The position numbers and the translations under genes were made by a program. The notes beneath the pieces are model-generated. The model worked only from the letters and a program-made list of their open reading frames with translations. It had not been told where the DNA came from and did not search any database. This document shows, one piece after another, positions 1 to 8,088 of a DNA stretch of 14,176 nt (the first letter of the stretch is position 1; each line of letters starts with the position of its first letter). Source of the DNA: Bacteroidota bacterium (lineage in GTDB: Bacteria; Bacteroidota; Bacteroidia; Flavobacteriales; Schleiferiaceae); the NCBI GenBank assembly GCA_003023665.1, contig PXYR01000038.1:1-14176 (forward strand). The letters are read 5' to 3'.

Positions 1-1056
1 GGGTTGGTCTAATTCCCAGTTGGCCTTTACCTCAAAGGATTGTCCCGAAATAAGTGGTTCTCCTAGAAAATTTAATTCCCAAGAAGGGCCGTCCCATTTT
101 CCATTGTTATTCTCGTCAATATATCCAAATACCTCATATTTACCGGGTAAACACCTTTGATAATCCGTGTAGGTAGTATCGCTTCCCGCTTTGATGCTAA
201 GGTCAATGAGTTCAATATCCCCGTTTATGGCAAATACTTTGACATTACTAGCTGACGGAGGTAAAATGTAGCTAACTAAACCCAACATATTTTCAGCAGC
301 GCTGTCTAGAAACAGATGCACAGAATCTACTGCTAAGGTATCTAGTTCAGGCATAACAAACTTTTCTGTAAAATAATTTACTTCTACAAGTTGGGAGTCT
401 ATTTCTGAAGCAACCTCTTTCAAAAACCCGAAGCTTTCATTTTCATCATTCCATACCTTATCAAAGTTCAAATCCTGAAACACAAAAAGGTCAAAAGTAT
501 CTGCGGGCAGATATTTTAGGGTGAAGTAGCCTTCTTTGTTAGGAGCAGCGCTGAACATTGGGTTATGTATTGAATCTGAACGATTAGGCAATAACCAAAT
601 TGATAATCCTTCAAAAGTACCTTCCCCTTTTTGATTAACGTGGCCGTTGATTTGCATACTGTCAATGGAGCTGCCTGTGCTCCAAACAAACTCAAGGTTT
701 TGAACCCTATTGTTTTCATTTAAATCACCGATTTGATCACCCAAAGAAATTCTGTAGGTTGTTTCTTCTAGTAACTCATCTGGATCCCAATTCAAACTCA
801 ATTTTTTCCCTTTGATTTCAAACTCTATATTTTCCAGAGGTGGACTAGATGAAATATTTCCTCTTAATGAGTTTCCCTGTATGTATTCATCAAACACAAC
901 CCAAGCAACACCATCAGTATAGTTTAATGCTCCAGCATCCGGTTGTTGTGTAATGATTTCCGGCGGTAATTCATCTTTAGGACCACCCTCTGGTTTGCTC
1001 TGTACGGCACAACTCACCATGGCTATTAAAGCAGCAATATGTACAAATCGTATCAT
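1..1056 (-). CDS. Ig-like (Big_5-type) lipoprotein, C-terminus beyond the left edge
   Basis: An open frame of 352 codons runs from the ATG at 1056 to the window edge without a stop, so the gene is partial. The N-terminus is a short hydrophobic signal (MIRFVHIAALIAMVSC) with the probable lipidated cysteine at residue 16. It is followed by the motif PEGGPKDELPP (residues 22-32), which I know from Bacteroidota Ig-like lipoproteins. Residues about 33-120 read as an SbsA/Big_5-type Ig domain (FDEYIQGNSL, then a segment ending in EFVWSTG). Further on, carboxypeptidase-regulatory-like beta segments carry acidic Asp/Asn-rich loops (FQDLNFDKVWNDENE; later DENNNGKWD). The protein probably sits in the outer membrane or periplasm; no specific role is known to me. 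It is divergent from the large T9SS protein across a 276-bp gap. Family assignment is fairly sure; function is open. Confidence 0.85.
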   Translation of the reverse strand, partial: MIRFVHIAALIAMVSCAVQSKPEGGPKDELPPEIITQQPDAGALNYTDGVAWVVFDEYIQGNSLRGNISSSPPLENIEFEIKGKKLSLNWDPDELLEETTYRISLGDQIGDLNENNRVQNLEFVWSTGSSIDSMQINGHVNQKGEGTFEGLSIWLLPNRSDSIHNPMFSAAPNKEGYFTLKYLPADTFDLFVFQDLNFDKVWNDENESFGFLKEVASEIDSQLVEVNYFTEKFVMPELDTLAVDSVHLFLDSAAENMLGLVSYILPPSASNVKVFAINGDIELIDLSIKAGSDTTYTDYQRCLPGKYEVFGYIDENNNGKWDGPSWELNFLGEPLISGQSFEVKANWELDQP

Positions 1057-1277
1057 AGTCTAAAGGTCATTAATTCTAATCATTGTACGCTCAGTCAAAC
1101 GATTATTTAACTCCCTATCTATTAACAGTCTATAATTAAGAGATTATATGAACAATTTTGTTTTTGAGAAAAAGTAACTTGTGGCATTGTTTATGAATCT
1201 CTAGGCTCAGCTTTTTGTAGATTCAAGGCATAGCTTTAACCAAATAGAGTTTTGAATTATTCACTTTAAGCGTGAAG

Positions 1278-1305
1278 TTTGATTCTCATTATTAAGAGAT
1301 ATTTG
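1278..1305 (+). promoter_or_regulatory. candidate promoter of the large T9SS protein gene
   Basis: TTTG at 1278-1281 is followed after 16 bases by GATATTTG at 1298-1305, one mismatch from the Bacteroidota -7 element TAnnTTTG. The spacing is at the short end of what is accepted for this promoter class. The start codon at 1333 would follow after a short A-rich leader with no clear Shine-Dalgarno. The rest of the divergent gap 1057-1332 is AT-rich and shows no gene; I found no convincing TAnnTTTG box for the leftward lipoprotein gene. Confidence 0.35.
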
Positions 1306-1332
1306 TACTATCTCAAGTAAAATAAACCTAAT

Positions 1333-4300
1333 ATGAAAAAATTAGTCCTACTGCTTTTTACGGCCGTAACCTTGCAAGCTAGCGCGCAAAGTTATTGTAC
1401 TGCTGGACCCTCATCCACCTTTGATTCAGAGATTACCGGAGTTGTGCTCGTTGGTAATACTTCAACTATTTCTAACACAGACTCTTCTTGCGGTACTACT
1501 GGGGTTCAAGATTTCACTTTAGCGTATTCCGCAGATATTTCATTGGGGGCGAATTATTCCATTGATATTGAGATGGGAACTTGTGGTGGAAACTATTCAG
1601 GAACAATTGCTGCTTGGATAGATTTTAATGCTGACGGTGATTTTGACGATCCAGATGAACAGCTAGGCACCTATGATGGAATGCCAACGGTAACACAGAC
1701 TTTTAATTTTACAGTTCCTCCCGGCGCTGCTCTTGGCTCAACTACTTTGAGAGTGATGCAAGAGGAGGCAGGAAGTTCCGCAACCATAGGGCCATGTAAT
1801 TCTTTCACTTGGGGTGCTGTAGAAGACTATACTATTATTATTGATACTTTAAACAGTCCTTCTTGTCTATCTCCAACGGCACTTAGTGTGTCCAACATCG
1901 GTATTGATTCAGCTCTTGTAAGCTATTCTAGTAACGGTCTTGAAACGTATCTAGAATACGGTCCCGCAGGCTTTACACCAAACTTTACTTCTACTCCTGG
2001 TTTTATGGTAATTCCAAGTGCGCAACCGTATTGGTTGACAGGTCTAGATACAGGAACTTCATACGATATCTATGTGTATCAGATGTGTCCGGATAGTTCT
2101 ATTAGCCAAGCTTTAGGCCCCGTGAACTTCCAAACGCTGCAATGTCAATTATCTAATACTTGTCAGTATGATTTTGAATTAACGGATTCTTACGGTGACG
2201 GTTGGAATGGAGCGGAAATCCAAATTCTCAATGCAACGGGAGGTGTAGAGTATACTTTGGGGTCAAACTTTACCACAGGATTTTCATATACCGAAACGGT
2301 CTATTTGTGTTCTGGTGAGACTTTTTCTGTTGAGGTCAGTCAAACGGGGTCCTTTCCCGGTGAGATTGGACTTAATGTAAGCTCCTTTGGTGTGAATGTG
2401 GCATCATACGGTAATACATTCAACACTACAGTGGGCACACAAATGGCCCAATTTACTTCTTACTGTAACACAGCTTGTCCAGCTCCTATGTTTTCTAGCT
2501 TAACTGCCACAGACTCTTCAGCCACTTTCACTTGGATGTCTAGTGATACTAATTTTGTGGTAGAATATGGTCTAGCTGGTTTTTATCAAGGAACCGGGAA
2601 CGGTACGGTGGTGTCCGTAAATGACACTACGGTAACTGTATATAATCTTAGCCCAAATACCGCTTATGACTTTTACATTCAGAACGATTGTACCGCAGAC
2701 TCAAGTGGAACAAGTCTCTTTGCCGGCCCATACACTATATTAACTCCTTGTGTAGCAGCATCAACGCCGCTTTATGAGAGTTTTGATACGGATTCAACTG
2801 GTGGCTTCAACAATACAAATGCACCTTCTTGTTGGTATTATCAGGAGAACCTTGGGGCTCAGGGATACGGCTATATTTCTGGATCTACGTTTAATGTGGC
2901 TCCGTATGTAGGCAATCAGATGTATTTCTTGTACAACTCAGGTGATTCTGCTATTGAAGCACTAATTAGTCCCGCAATAATGGGATTAGACAGCGGGAAC
3001 AAACAACTTGACCTCTATATGGCCAATACCGGATTTTCTAGTGGAACTGATGTAATCATTGGAAGTGTAAGTAGTCCTACTAATCTATCGAACTTAAATG
3101 TTATAGATACGATTAGTGTTTCCAATGGTGCAACATGGAACAAGTACACTGTTTACATTGATTCAGCATCAGGATATAATATGAGTGATTCATATCTAGT
3201 TATAGCCTCCACAACTACTTCAACATTTAATGGTGTGTACATTGATGAGATTACTGTAACAGATGCACCATTATGTATTCCTCCTACATCTTTAAGTTTA
3301 GGTGCAGTGGGTATAGATTCAGCGGAGGTATTCTTTACTTCTCAAGGGGTTACTACGTATATAGAGTATGGCCCTACTGGGTTTACACCAAACTTCGCTC
3401 AAAGCACTGGTGTAATGGATTCTACAACCTCTTCCCCTTATTGGTTAAGCGGTTTGCTTCCGAGTACAACCTATGATGTTTATTTCTATCAATTGTGTTC
3501 GAATGGATTCATGAGCCCTTCTAACGGTCCGCTAACATTAACCACTGCTTGTGGTGCTTTTATACCACCATTTACTGAAGACTTTGATTCGTGGGCCGGA
3601 GTAATTCCCGTTTGTTGGAGCGGTATCAAAACTGATTTGTCTGGATTTGGCTGGACGTGGGACGGCATGGGAACGGGCTCATTCGGTACAGGACCGTTGA
3701 CAGGAAATTCTGGAGATTACTACTTGTATTTGGAAACTTCAGGGTCTACATCTAACAATATTGAGTATGCCTATTTACCCATATTTGATTTGAGTACAAT
3801 ACCTAATGCTGTGGTTGAATTCGCGTATCACATGCACGGGGCAACAATGGGTGATTTAACGGTGGAGGTCTCCTCTGACAATATAAATTGGACCACATTA
3901 TATACACTCAGTGGTCAGCAGCACGCCAATCAATCCGATCCTTACTTGGATGCTGTGGTAGACTTAACTGGATATACATCAGCGACTACATATATTCGTT
4001 TTGGTGGCTCTTATGGTGGCTCATTTACTGGAGATATGGCCATTGACGATATTCATGTGGGTACACCACCTCCTTGTCCAACGCCACATTCTTTATCCTT
4101 TGTAGCGGGTAAAAATGACGCTACATTCAGTTTTAATACAAATGGCAATACCGGTACTTTCGTCTATGAATGGGGTCCAGTTGGATTCGCACAATCAACA
4201 GGTACTACAAATAGCTTTACCGGTTCAACAACCTCAAACAATTTTACAATCAATGGTTTATCCTCTAATTCCTGTTATGATGTATTCATGATAGCGGATT

Positions 4301-5472
4301 GCGGAACTAATGGGGTTAGTGATACGGTAGGACCTATGACCTTCTGTACCAATCTCTGTGATACCACGGAATTATGTACGTGGACTATGAGTATGTACGA
4401 TTCCTGGGGTGACGGATGGAATGGTGCAGAGGTTAGTCTACTCCTTAATGGACAACAGGGACCTACCTTTACATTTGCCACAGGAAGTTCTTCCATCGTT
4501 GATTTTCAAGTTTGTAGTGGGACACAGATAACGGTCGTTAATACGCAAGCAGGTAGTTTCCCTCAAGAAGTGAGTTATACATTGTCAAACGCTTCTGGAT
4601 CGCAAACCACGTCAGTAACAACAGGAAATTTTGCTGTAGGTACTCAAGCTACTTTGATGGCCAATTGTGTTCCTGTCTCATGTCCTATGCCAAGCAATAT
4701 TGCATTGACCAACGTGACATCATCTACCGCTGCGTTTACTTGGACGGGTGGGTCAGGAACCTTTATCTACGATTATAGAGAACAAGGTACCAATACAATG
4801 TTCAATGGAACTTCGAGCACCGCAAGTGCCGCATTAACAGGTTTAAATCAAGGAACCACCTATGACTTCTTCGTGAAGGAGGCTTGTGCGCCAGGGGATA
4901 CTTCTTTCACAGCCCATCATCAATTTAACACAGATTCATGTTTTAATGTTGTTATTGGTAGTGCACAATTCAATGTGGGCGCTGTTACCGCGACTAACGC
5001 TGGCGTAAGCTTTAATTGGACAGGTGCTAGCTATACAGGCTTTAATATTGTGTTTGGAGATGGTAATTCAAGTAACGGAACGGGAAGTACTGTAAACCAC
5101 ACGTATAACGCTAATGGTAATTATACGGTTACGTTGACTTTGTACAGTGATTGTGATACGGCTTCTACAACTTTCAATGTCCAGATTAACGGTATTGGCC
5201 TTGAAGATAACGGAGGTATAGCAGCTTTGATGATTTATCCAAATCCAACACAAGGATTAATTATCATTAACGGCGAGTTAAGCTCGGAGTCGGAAATCAC
5301 TGTTCGAATTATTAATTATTTAGGACAGGAAGTCCTCATTGATGAATTTAACCCATCGTCTAATGTTTTAAATAAAACGTATGATCTAAGCAGCGCATCT
5401 GCTGGAGCATATCTCATTGAGATTGCTTCTGATAGAGGCGTAGTTCAGAAATCAATAATTATTCGTCATTAA
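1333..5472 (+). CDS. large modular secreted protein with type IX sorting domain
   Basis: This 1379-residue protein has a Sec signal peptide with an ASA|Q cleavage site after residue 18. A GEVED domain follows (about 60-172), with an EF-hand-like loop DFNADGDFDDPDE at 97-109 and GAVEDY at 161-166. Next come FN3 (178-268), a GDGWNG module (271-378), FN3 (382-472), a cleaved-adhesin-like jelly roll (473-647, ending YIDEITV), FN3 (648-739), a MAM-like domain (740-914, with MAIDDIHVG), FN3 (915-1005), a second GDGWNG module (1009-1112), FN3 (1117-1202), and PKD (1204-1286, FGDG at 1241-1244). A T9SS C-terminal domain begins near 1300 (IYPNP at 1301-1305) and ends in KSIIIRH. The order predicts export by Sec and then T9SS, with the sorting domain removed and the protein anchored to the surface or released. 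There is no catalytic domain, so adhesion or matrix function is an inference. The stop overlaps the convergent comF stop. Confidence 0.95.
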   Translation: MKKLVLLLFTAVTLQASAQSYCTAGPSSTFDSEITGVVLVGNTSTISNTDSSCGTTGVQDFTLAYSADISLGANYSIDIEMGTCGGNYSGTIAAWIDFNADGDFDDPDEQLGTYDGMPTVTQTFNFTVPPGAALGSTTLRVMQEEAGSSATIGPCNSFTWGAVEDYTIIIDTLNSPSCLSPTALSVSNIGIDSALVSYSSNGLETYLEYGPAGFTPNFTSTPGFMVIPSAQPYWLTGLDTGTSYDIYVYQMCPDSSISQALGPVNFQTLQCQLSNTCQYDFELTDSYGDGWNGAEIQILNATGGVEYTLGSNFTTGFSYTETVYLCSGETFSVEVSQTGSFPGEIGLNVSSFGVNVASYGNTFNTTVGTQMAQFTSYCNTACPAPMFSSLTATDSSATFTWMSSDTNFVVEYGLAGFYQGTGNGTVVSVNDTTVTVYNLSPNTAYDFYIQNDCTADSSGTSLFAGPYTILTPCVAASTPLYESFDTDSTGGFNNTNAPSCWYYQENLGAQGYGYISGSTFNVAPYVGNQMYFLYNSGDSAIEALISPAIMGLDSGNKQLDLYMANTGFSSGTDVIIGSVSSPTNLSNLNVIDTISVSNGATWNKYTVYIDSASGYNMSDSYLVIASTTTSTFNGVYIDEITVTDAPLCIPPTSLSLGAVGIDSAEVFFTSQGVTTYIEYGPTGFTPNFAQSTGVMDSTTSSPYWLSGLLPSTTYDVYFYQLCSNGFMSPSNGPLTLTTACGAFIPPFTEDFDSWAGVIPVCWSGIKTDLSGFGWTWDGMGTGSFGTGPLTGNSGDYYLYLETSGSTSNNIEYAYLPIFDLSTIPNAVVEFAYHMHGATMGDLTVEVSSDNINWTTLYTLSGQQHANQSDPYLDAVVDLTGYTSATTYIRFGGSYGGSFTGDMAIDDIHVGTPPPCPTPHSLSFVAGKNDATFSFNTNGNTGTFVYEWGPVGFAQSTGTTNSFTGSTTSNNFTINGLSSNSCYDVFMIADCGTNGVSDTVGPMTFCTNLCDTTELCTWTMSMYDSWGDGWNGAEVSLLLNGQQGPTFTFATGSSSIVDFQVCSGTQITVVNTQAGSFPQEVSYTLSNASGSQTTSVTTGNFAVGTQATLMANCVPVSCPMPSNIALTNVTSSTAAFTWTGGSGTFIYDYREQGTNTMFNGTSSTASAALTGLNQGTTYDFFVKEACAPGDTSFTAHHQFNTDSCFNVVIGSAQFNVGAVTATNAGVSFNWTGASYTGFNIVFGDGNSSNGTGSTVNHTYNANGNYTVTLTLYSDCDTASTTFNVQINGIGLEDNGGIAALMIYPNPTQGLIIINGELSSESEITVRIINYLGQEVLIDEFNPSSNVLNKTYDLSSASAGAYLIEIASDRGVVQKSIIIRH
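1864..2751 (+). repeat. first FN3-GDGWNG-FN3 block of the T9SS protein
   Basis: Residues 178-473 form a three-part block: FN3, then a Cys-flanked module containing DSYGDGWNGAE (285-295), CSG and GSFPGE, then FN3. The same order recurs at residues 915-1203. The relationship is seen at protein level; the DNA copies have diverged. Confidence 0.6.
4075..4941 (+). repeat. second FN3-GDGWNG-FN3 block of the T9SS protein
   Basis: Residues 915-1203 repeat the order of the first block. The central module contains DSWGDGWNGAE (1023-1033), then CSG and GSFPQE, flanked by cysteines at 1009/1015 and 1112. The block is about the same length as the first (289 versus 296 residues), which fits an old segmental duplication or shuffling of a ready-made unit. 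Confidence 0.6.
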
Positions 5473-6167
5473 ACCTCCAAGGCTAGGGCTAGAATGAGTA
5501 TTGAATGGTTAGGGAAGTGTTCCCTAATGATTTCTGAAGCATGAATTAGTGTTGATCCTGTAGTAACAGTATCATCAATAAGAACAAGCAACGCATTTTC
5601 AGGAATGCGTTGCTTTATTTTTTTTCGTACTTCCATGCTGCCTGTTGGATTTGTCCATCTTGTAAAAGTCCCGTATTCCACTTGACTTCTTTTGTGCAGC
5701 ACCTTCTTAAGTAAGTTTACTATTGTTGCGTGAAAGCCTTGTGCCAGAATAAATTGAAGGCATCCTTGAGAAAGCTTTTCGCTCTGATTGTAACCGCGCA
5801 TTTTTTTACGTTTTCTGGAAACAGGTACGGGAATTAAAACTGGGTTCTTATTTACCCGTTCACAAAAGGACTGCAGATAGGGACCTAATAGAGATTTTCC
5901 CAATGAAATTCCTAGGCGGTAGTTAAACCCATATTTGAGGTTTTTACAGAGGTGACTGGTACTTTCAGTATTGATTAAAACACTTTGGAATGATGCGCCC
6001 ACGGTGTCAAAAATTCGTTGATGAGGTAATACATCAAATTTGGTACATCTGGCTTGACTACAAACACATATTTGGCATATGCTTTGCTCTTTAAGTCTTA
6101 AAGTAGTCTTGCACAATACGCAATGATGCGGAATAACTAGTCTTGTTAAAAAACTTAATACATGCAT
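5469..6167 (-). CDS. comF: ComF-family phosphoribosyltransferase
   Basis: This 232-residue protein matches the usual ComF/GntX length and layout. The N-terminus has a zinc-binding cysteine set (C16-x2-C19 and C31-x2-C34, with C36 nearby). Then come the conserved IPVPVSRKRKKMRGYNQ stretch (112-128), a KRSQVEYGTFTRW segment (159-171) in place of the family's usual R-S-Q-x-x-L region, and a PRPP-binding loop VLIDDTVTTGST (195-206) with the paired aspartates of type I phosphoribosyltransferases. ComF proteins are needed for DNA uptake in naturally competent bacteria, where they are thought to act on the cytoplasmic side with the ComFA helicase; their nucleotide substrate is not settled. No other competence gene lies here. 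The last codon overlaps the stop of the convergent T9SS protein gene by 4 bp, and the gene is divergent from the coiled-coil operon 61 bp away. Confidence 0.9.
   Translation of the reverse strand: MHVLSFLTRLVIPHHCVLCKTTLRLKEQSICQICVCSQARCTKFDVLPHQRIFDTVGASFQSVLINTESTSHLCKNLKYGFNYRLGISLGKSLLGPYLQSFCERVNKNPVLIPVPVSRKRKKMRGYNQSEKLSQGCLQFILAQGFHATIVNLLKKVLHKRSQVEYGTFTRWTNPTGSMEVRKKIKQRIPENALLVLIDDTVTTGSTLIHASEIIREHFPNHSILILALALEV
5509..5527. repeat. perfect 8-bp inverted repeat near the convergent gene ends
   Basis: TTAGGGAA (5509-5516), a three-base loop GTG, and TTCCCTAA (5520-5527) form a compact hairpin 37 bp past the stop of the T9SS protein gene and inside the last codons of comF. Neither side has a long T run (TGATTTC on plus), so it may be a weak or bidirectional terminator or an RNA-stabilising end rather than a classical intrinsic terminator. 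Confidence 0.45.
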
Positions 6168-6191
6168 TAGATAGTTCTGCTTAGATTAAGG

Positions 6192-6199
6192 TAGTTTCG
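6192..6199 (+). promoter_or_regulatory. candidate -7 element for the coiled-coil/OmpA operon
   Basis: TAGTTTCG lies 29 bp upstream of the ATG at 6229 and differs from TAnnTTTG at one base. No clear TTG is seen 17-23 bp upstream, so support is weak. It is the best site in the 61-bp gap shared with the divergent comF gene. Confidence 0.25.
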
Positions 6200-6228
6200 T
6201 TTCTATAGAAGTTAAATCAAAAAGAGCC

Positions 6229-7116
6229 ATGAGTTCAGAAGGAAATAAGGGTAAATCAGGATTGGTTATTGGTCTGTTGTTGATAGGAGTTATTGCATTA
6301 GGTGTATTGCTTTATTTACGCAGTGAGGAAAAGCATACGCTTGAATTGGAAAAACAAGAATTGACCATTGAATTGAGCGGGCTCAAAGAAGATTTGATGG
6401 GGCAAATAGGAGAGAACGATAGTTTAAACTCTTTCATTGAAACAGAAACTGCTCGTTTGGGCATGTTAATAGACAGCATTAACGCGGTCAATGTGAATAA
6501 CGGTAAGAAATTAACAAATTACCGTTACCGTTTAAGTACATTAAAAAAACAGAACGCCGCATTGGTTGAGAAATTGGATAGCACAAACGCAGCTTACGCT
6601 CAATTAAAGCTAAGAGAGCGATTAGTAGCGGATAGTCTAAATGCAGCAATTGCTGCAAATCAAGCCTTAAGTGGCCAAAACAATGACCTATCCAATACAG
6701 TAGCAAAAGGAAAACAGTTGGTCATTGCTCAATCTACTGCCACGGCAGTAAGAATAACATCTAGTGGCAAAGAGAGAAAAACTAAGCGCGCGAAGAAAAC
6801 GGATAGAATAAATGTCTGTATCACTATTGCAAAAAATAGAATAGCGGGCGAAGGAGAACGTACTCTTTACGTCAAATTGTTTGCACCTAATGGAAAGGCA
6901 GTAGATGCTCCAGAGGAGAATATGGCTGTAGTAGCAGGAGAGAACAGTGGTTACAATGGCGTTGCAAGTATTACTTATCAAGGAGATGCCGCTGAGGTAT
7001 GTATAGCAGCGGATAGAGCTACAGATGCTCCCGTTGTGCTTGAGCCAGGAATCTATACCGCAGCAGTAATGACGGATTCTTATATCCTAGGGACTGTTGC
7101 TGTAGAATTGAAATAA
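6229..7116 (+). CDS. membrane-anchored coiled-coil protein of unknown function
   Basis: I do not recognise a named family. The 295-residue protein begins with a short polar tail (MSSEGNKGKS) and one transmembrane helix at about 11-30, followed by RSEEK. Residues about 33-165 are charged and heptad-like with few prolines or glycines, consistent with a long coiled coil. A very basic linker (KERKTKRAKKTDR, about 181-193) leads to a beta-rich C-terminal domain (192-295) containing VCITIAKNRIAGEGERTL and APNGKAV. The lack of a cleavage site suggests an inner-membrane anchor with the rest in the periplasm; topology is inferred. The stop is followed after 4 bp by the OmpA-like lipoprotein gene, which has its own long coiled coil, so the two are probably cotranscribed and may act together as an envelope-spanning pair. 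Automated annotation may mislabel such coiled coils as SMC-like. Confidence 0.85.
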   Translation: MSSEGNKGKSGLVIGLLLIGVIALGVLLYLRSEEKHTLELEKQELTIELSGLKEDLMGQIGENDSLNSFIETETARLGMLIDSINAVNVNNGKKLTNYRYRLSTLKKQNAALVEKLDSTNAAYAQLKLRERLVADSLNAAIAANQALSGQNNDLSNTVAKGKQLVIAQSTATAVRITSSGKERKTKRAKKTDRINVCITIAKNRIAGEGERTLYVKLFAPNGKAVDAPEENMAVVAGENSGYNGVASITYQGDAAEVCIAADRATDAPVVLEPGIYTAAVMTDSYILGTVAVELK

Positions 7117-7120
7117 CATC

Positions 7121-8080
7121 ATGAAAAAAATTGTTCTTTTTACCTTTTTAGGATTGCTTGGCACATCATGCGTGAGTACCAAGGTTCATAAAACGCTCCA
7201 AGAGAAATATGATCTATTGTCCAATGAGACTGATCAATTAAGACAGAAGAGTGAGTTGCGTGCGGCTGAAAACTCAGAATTAGAAAGGACTCTTGGAAAT
7301 GTACGTCGCGAGGTGAATCAGCTTCAAGAAGATACAACTATGAAGTTTGATGAGATTCGTGCGCTAAAGACAAAGTATGATAGATTGTCCAAACAATACG
7401 ATTATTTACTAGACAACAACAGTACATTAATTGCCGCGAGTGCCAGAGAAAACAAGGCCTTAATGGATGATTTAAGTATTATGCAAAGTAGGCTTCAAGC
7501 AAAAGAAGATAGTTTGAATACAGAGCGACGAGCTTTAGAGAGAGGCCAGCGTAGAGTGGCAGAATTAGAGGGTGTGATTAGACGTCAAGACAGCACAGTA
7601 AAGTATGTTCGTCAAAAAGTAGCAGACGCTTTATTAGGTTTTACTGGGAAAGGACTTACTGTCAATATGCGTGACGGTAAGGTATACGTAAGTTTAGAAA
7701 ACTCACTTCTATTTGCGCCAGGCTCATGGCTAGTAGCCACTAACGGACAACTTGCGTTAGAGAATTTGGCTGGTGTTTTGGCCGAAAATAAAGACGTTAG
7801 TGTTCTTGTTGAGGGACATACAGATAATGATGCTTACCGCGGGCAAAGTCAAGTTAAAGACAATTGGGACTTAAGTGTTATGAGAGCTACTAATGTGGTC
7901 AAAATACTTACATCAAACGCGGGCCTAGATCCAAAACGTATTACGGCGGCAGGTCGCGGCGAATACGTTCCTTTGGTAGAAAACAATTCTTCTGAGAATA
8001 AGGCCATTAATCGTAGAACTGAAATTATTCTAACACCAGATTTAACGGAATTAGCTAATTTGTTGGACGCAGCAGAATAA
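7121..8080 (+). CDS. OmpA-family lipoprotein with N-terminal coiled coil
   Basis: The 319-residue product starts with MKKIVLFTFLGLLGTSC, a lipoprotein signal with Cys17 as the likely lipidated residue. Residues about 24-165 are heptad-rich coiled coil (for example ELERTLGNVRREVNQLQED). The C-terminal part, about 185-315, is an OmpA-like peptidoglycan-binding domain. GHTDN (232-236, Asp235) and NWDLSVMRATNV (248-259, Arg255) match the two residues that in OmpA bind diaminopimelate, and NRRTEI lies at 297-302. The protein should be anchored in the outer membrane, hold the cell wall non-covalently, and keep the coiled coil between them. It has no beta-barrel, unlike true OmpA. It is the second gene of an operon with the membrane-anchored coiled-coil protein. 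It converges on radA with 8 bp between stops. Confidence 0.93.
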   Translation: MKKIVLFTFLGLLGTSCVSTKVHKTLQEKYDLLSNETDQLRQKSELRAAENSELERTLGNVRREVNQLQEDTTMKFDEIRALKTKYDRLSKQYDYLLDNNSTLIAASARENKALMDDLSIMQSRLQAKEDSLNTERRALERGQRRVAELEGVIRRQDSTVKYVRQKVADALLGFTGKGLTVNMRDGKVYVSLENSLLFAPGSWLVATNGQLALENLAGVLAENKDVSVLVEGHTDNDAYRGQSQVKDNWDLSVMRATNVVKILTSNAGLDPKRITAAGRGEYVPLVENNSSENKAINRRTEIILTPDLTELANLLDAAE

Positions 8081-8088
8081 CTCTATTT

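Noticed and set aside
516..719. Minus-strand frame of 67 codons
   Set aside because: It lies in another frame inside the partial Ig-like lipoprotein gene, has no signal or domain, and the lipoprotein frame explains the region.
1057..1332. Possible small gene or RNA in the divergent gap
   Set aside because: Only tiny AT-rich frames (for example a 9-codon frame near 1148) and no tRNA-like or strong hairpin structure.
4275..4496. Minus-strand frame of 73 codons opposite the T9SS protein
   Set aside because: Antisense shadow of a well-supported domain-bearing gene; no start context or recognisable motif.
6488..6981. Two antisense frames opposite the coiled-coil gene
   Set aside because: Low-complexity shadow frames; the plus-strand gene has clear topology and operon context.
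8049..8060. 12-bp palindrome AATTAGCTAATT near the end of the OmpA-like gene
   Set aside because: AT-rich, no loop or T run, inside coding sequence (ELANL); most likely chance, and not a convincing terminator for radA.
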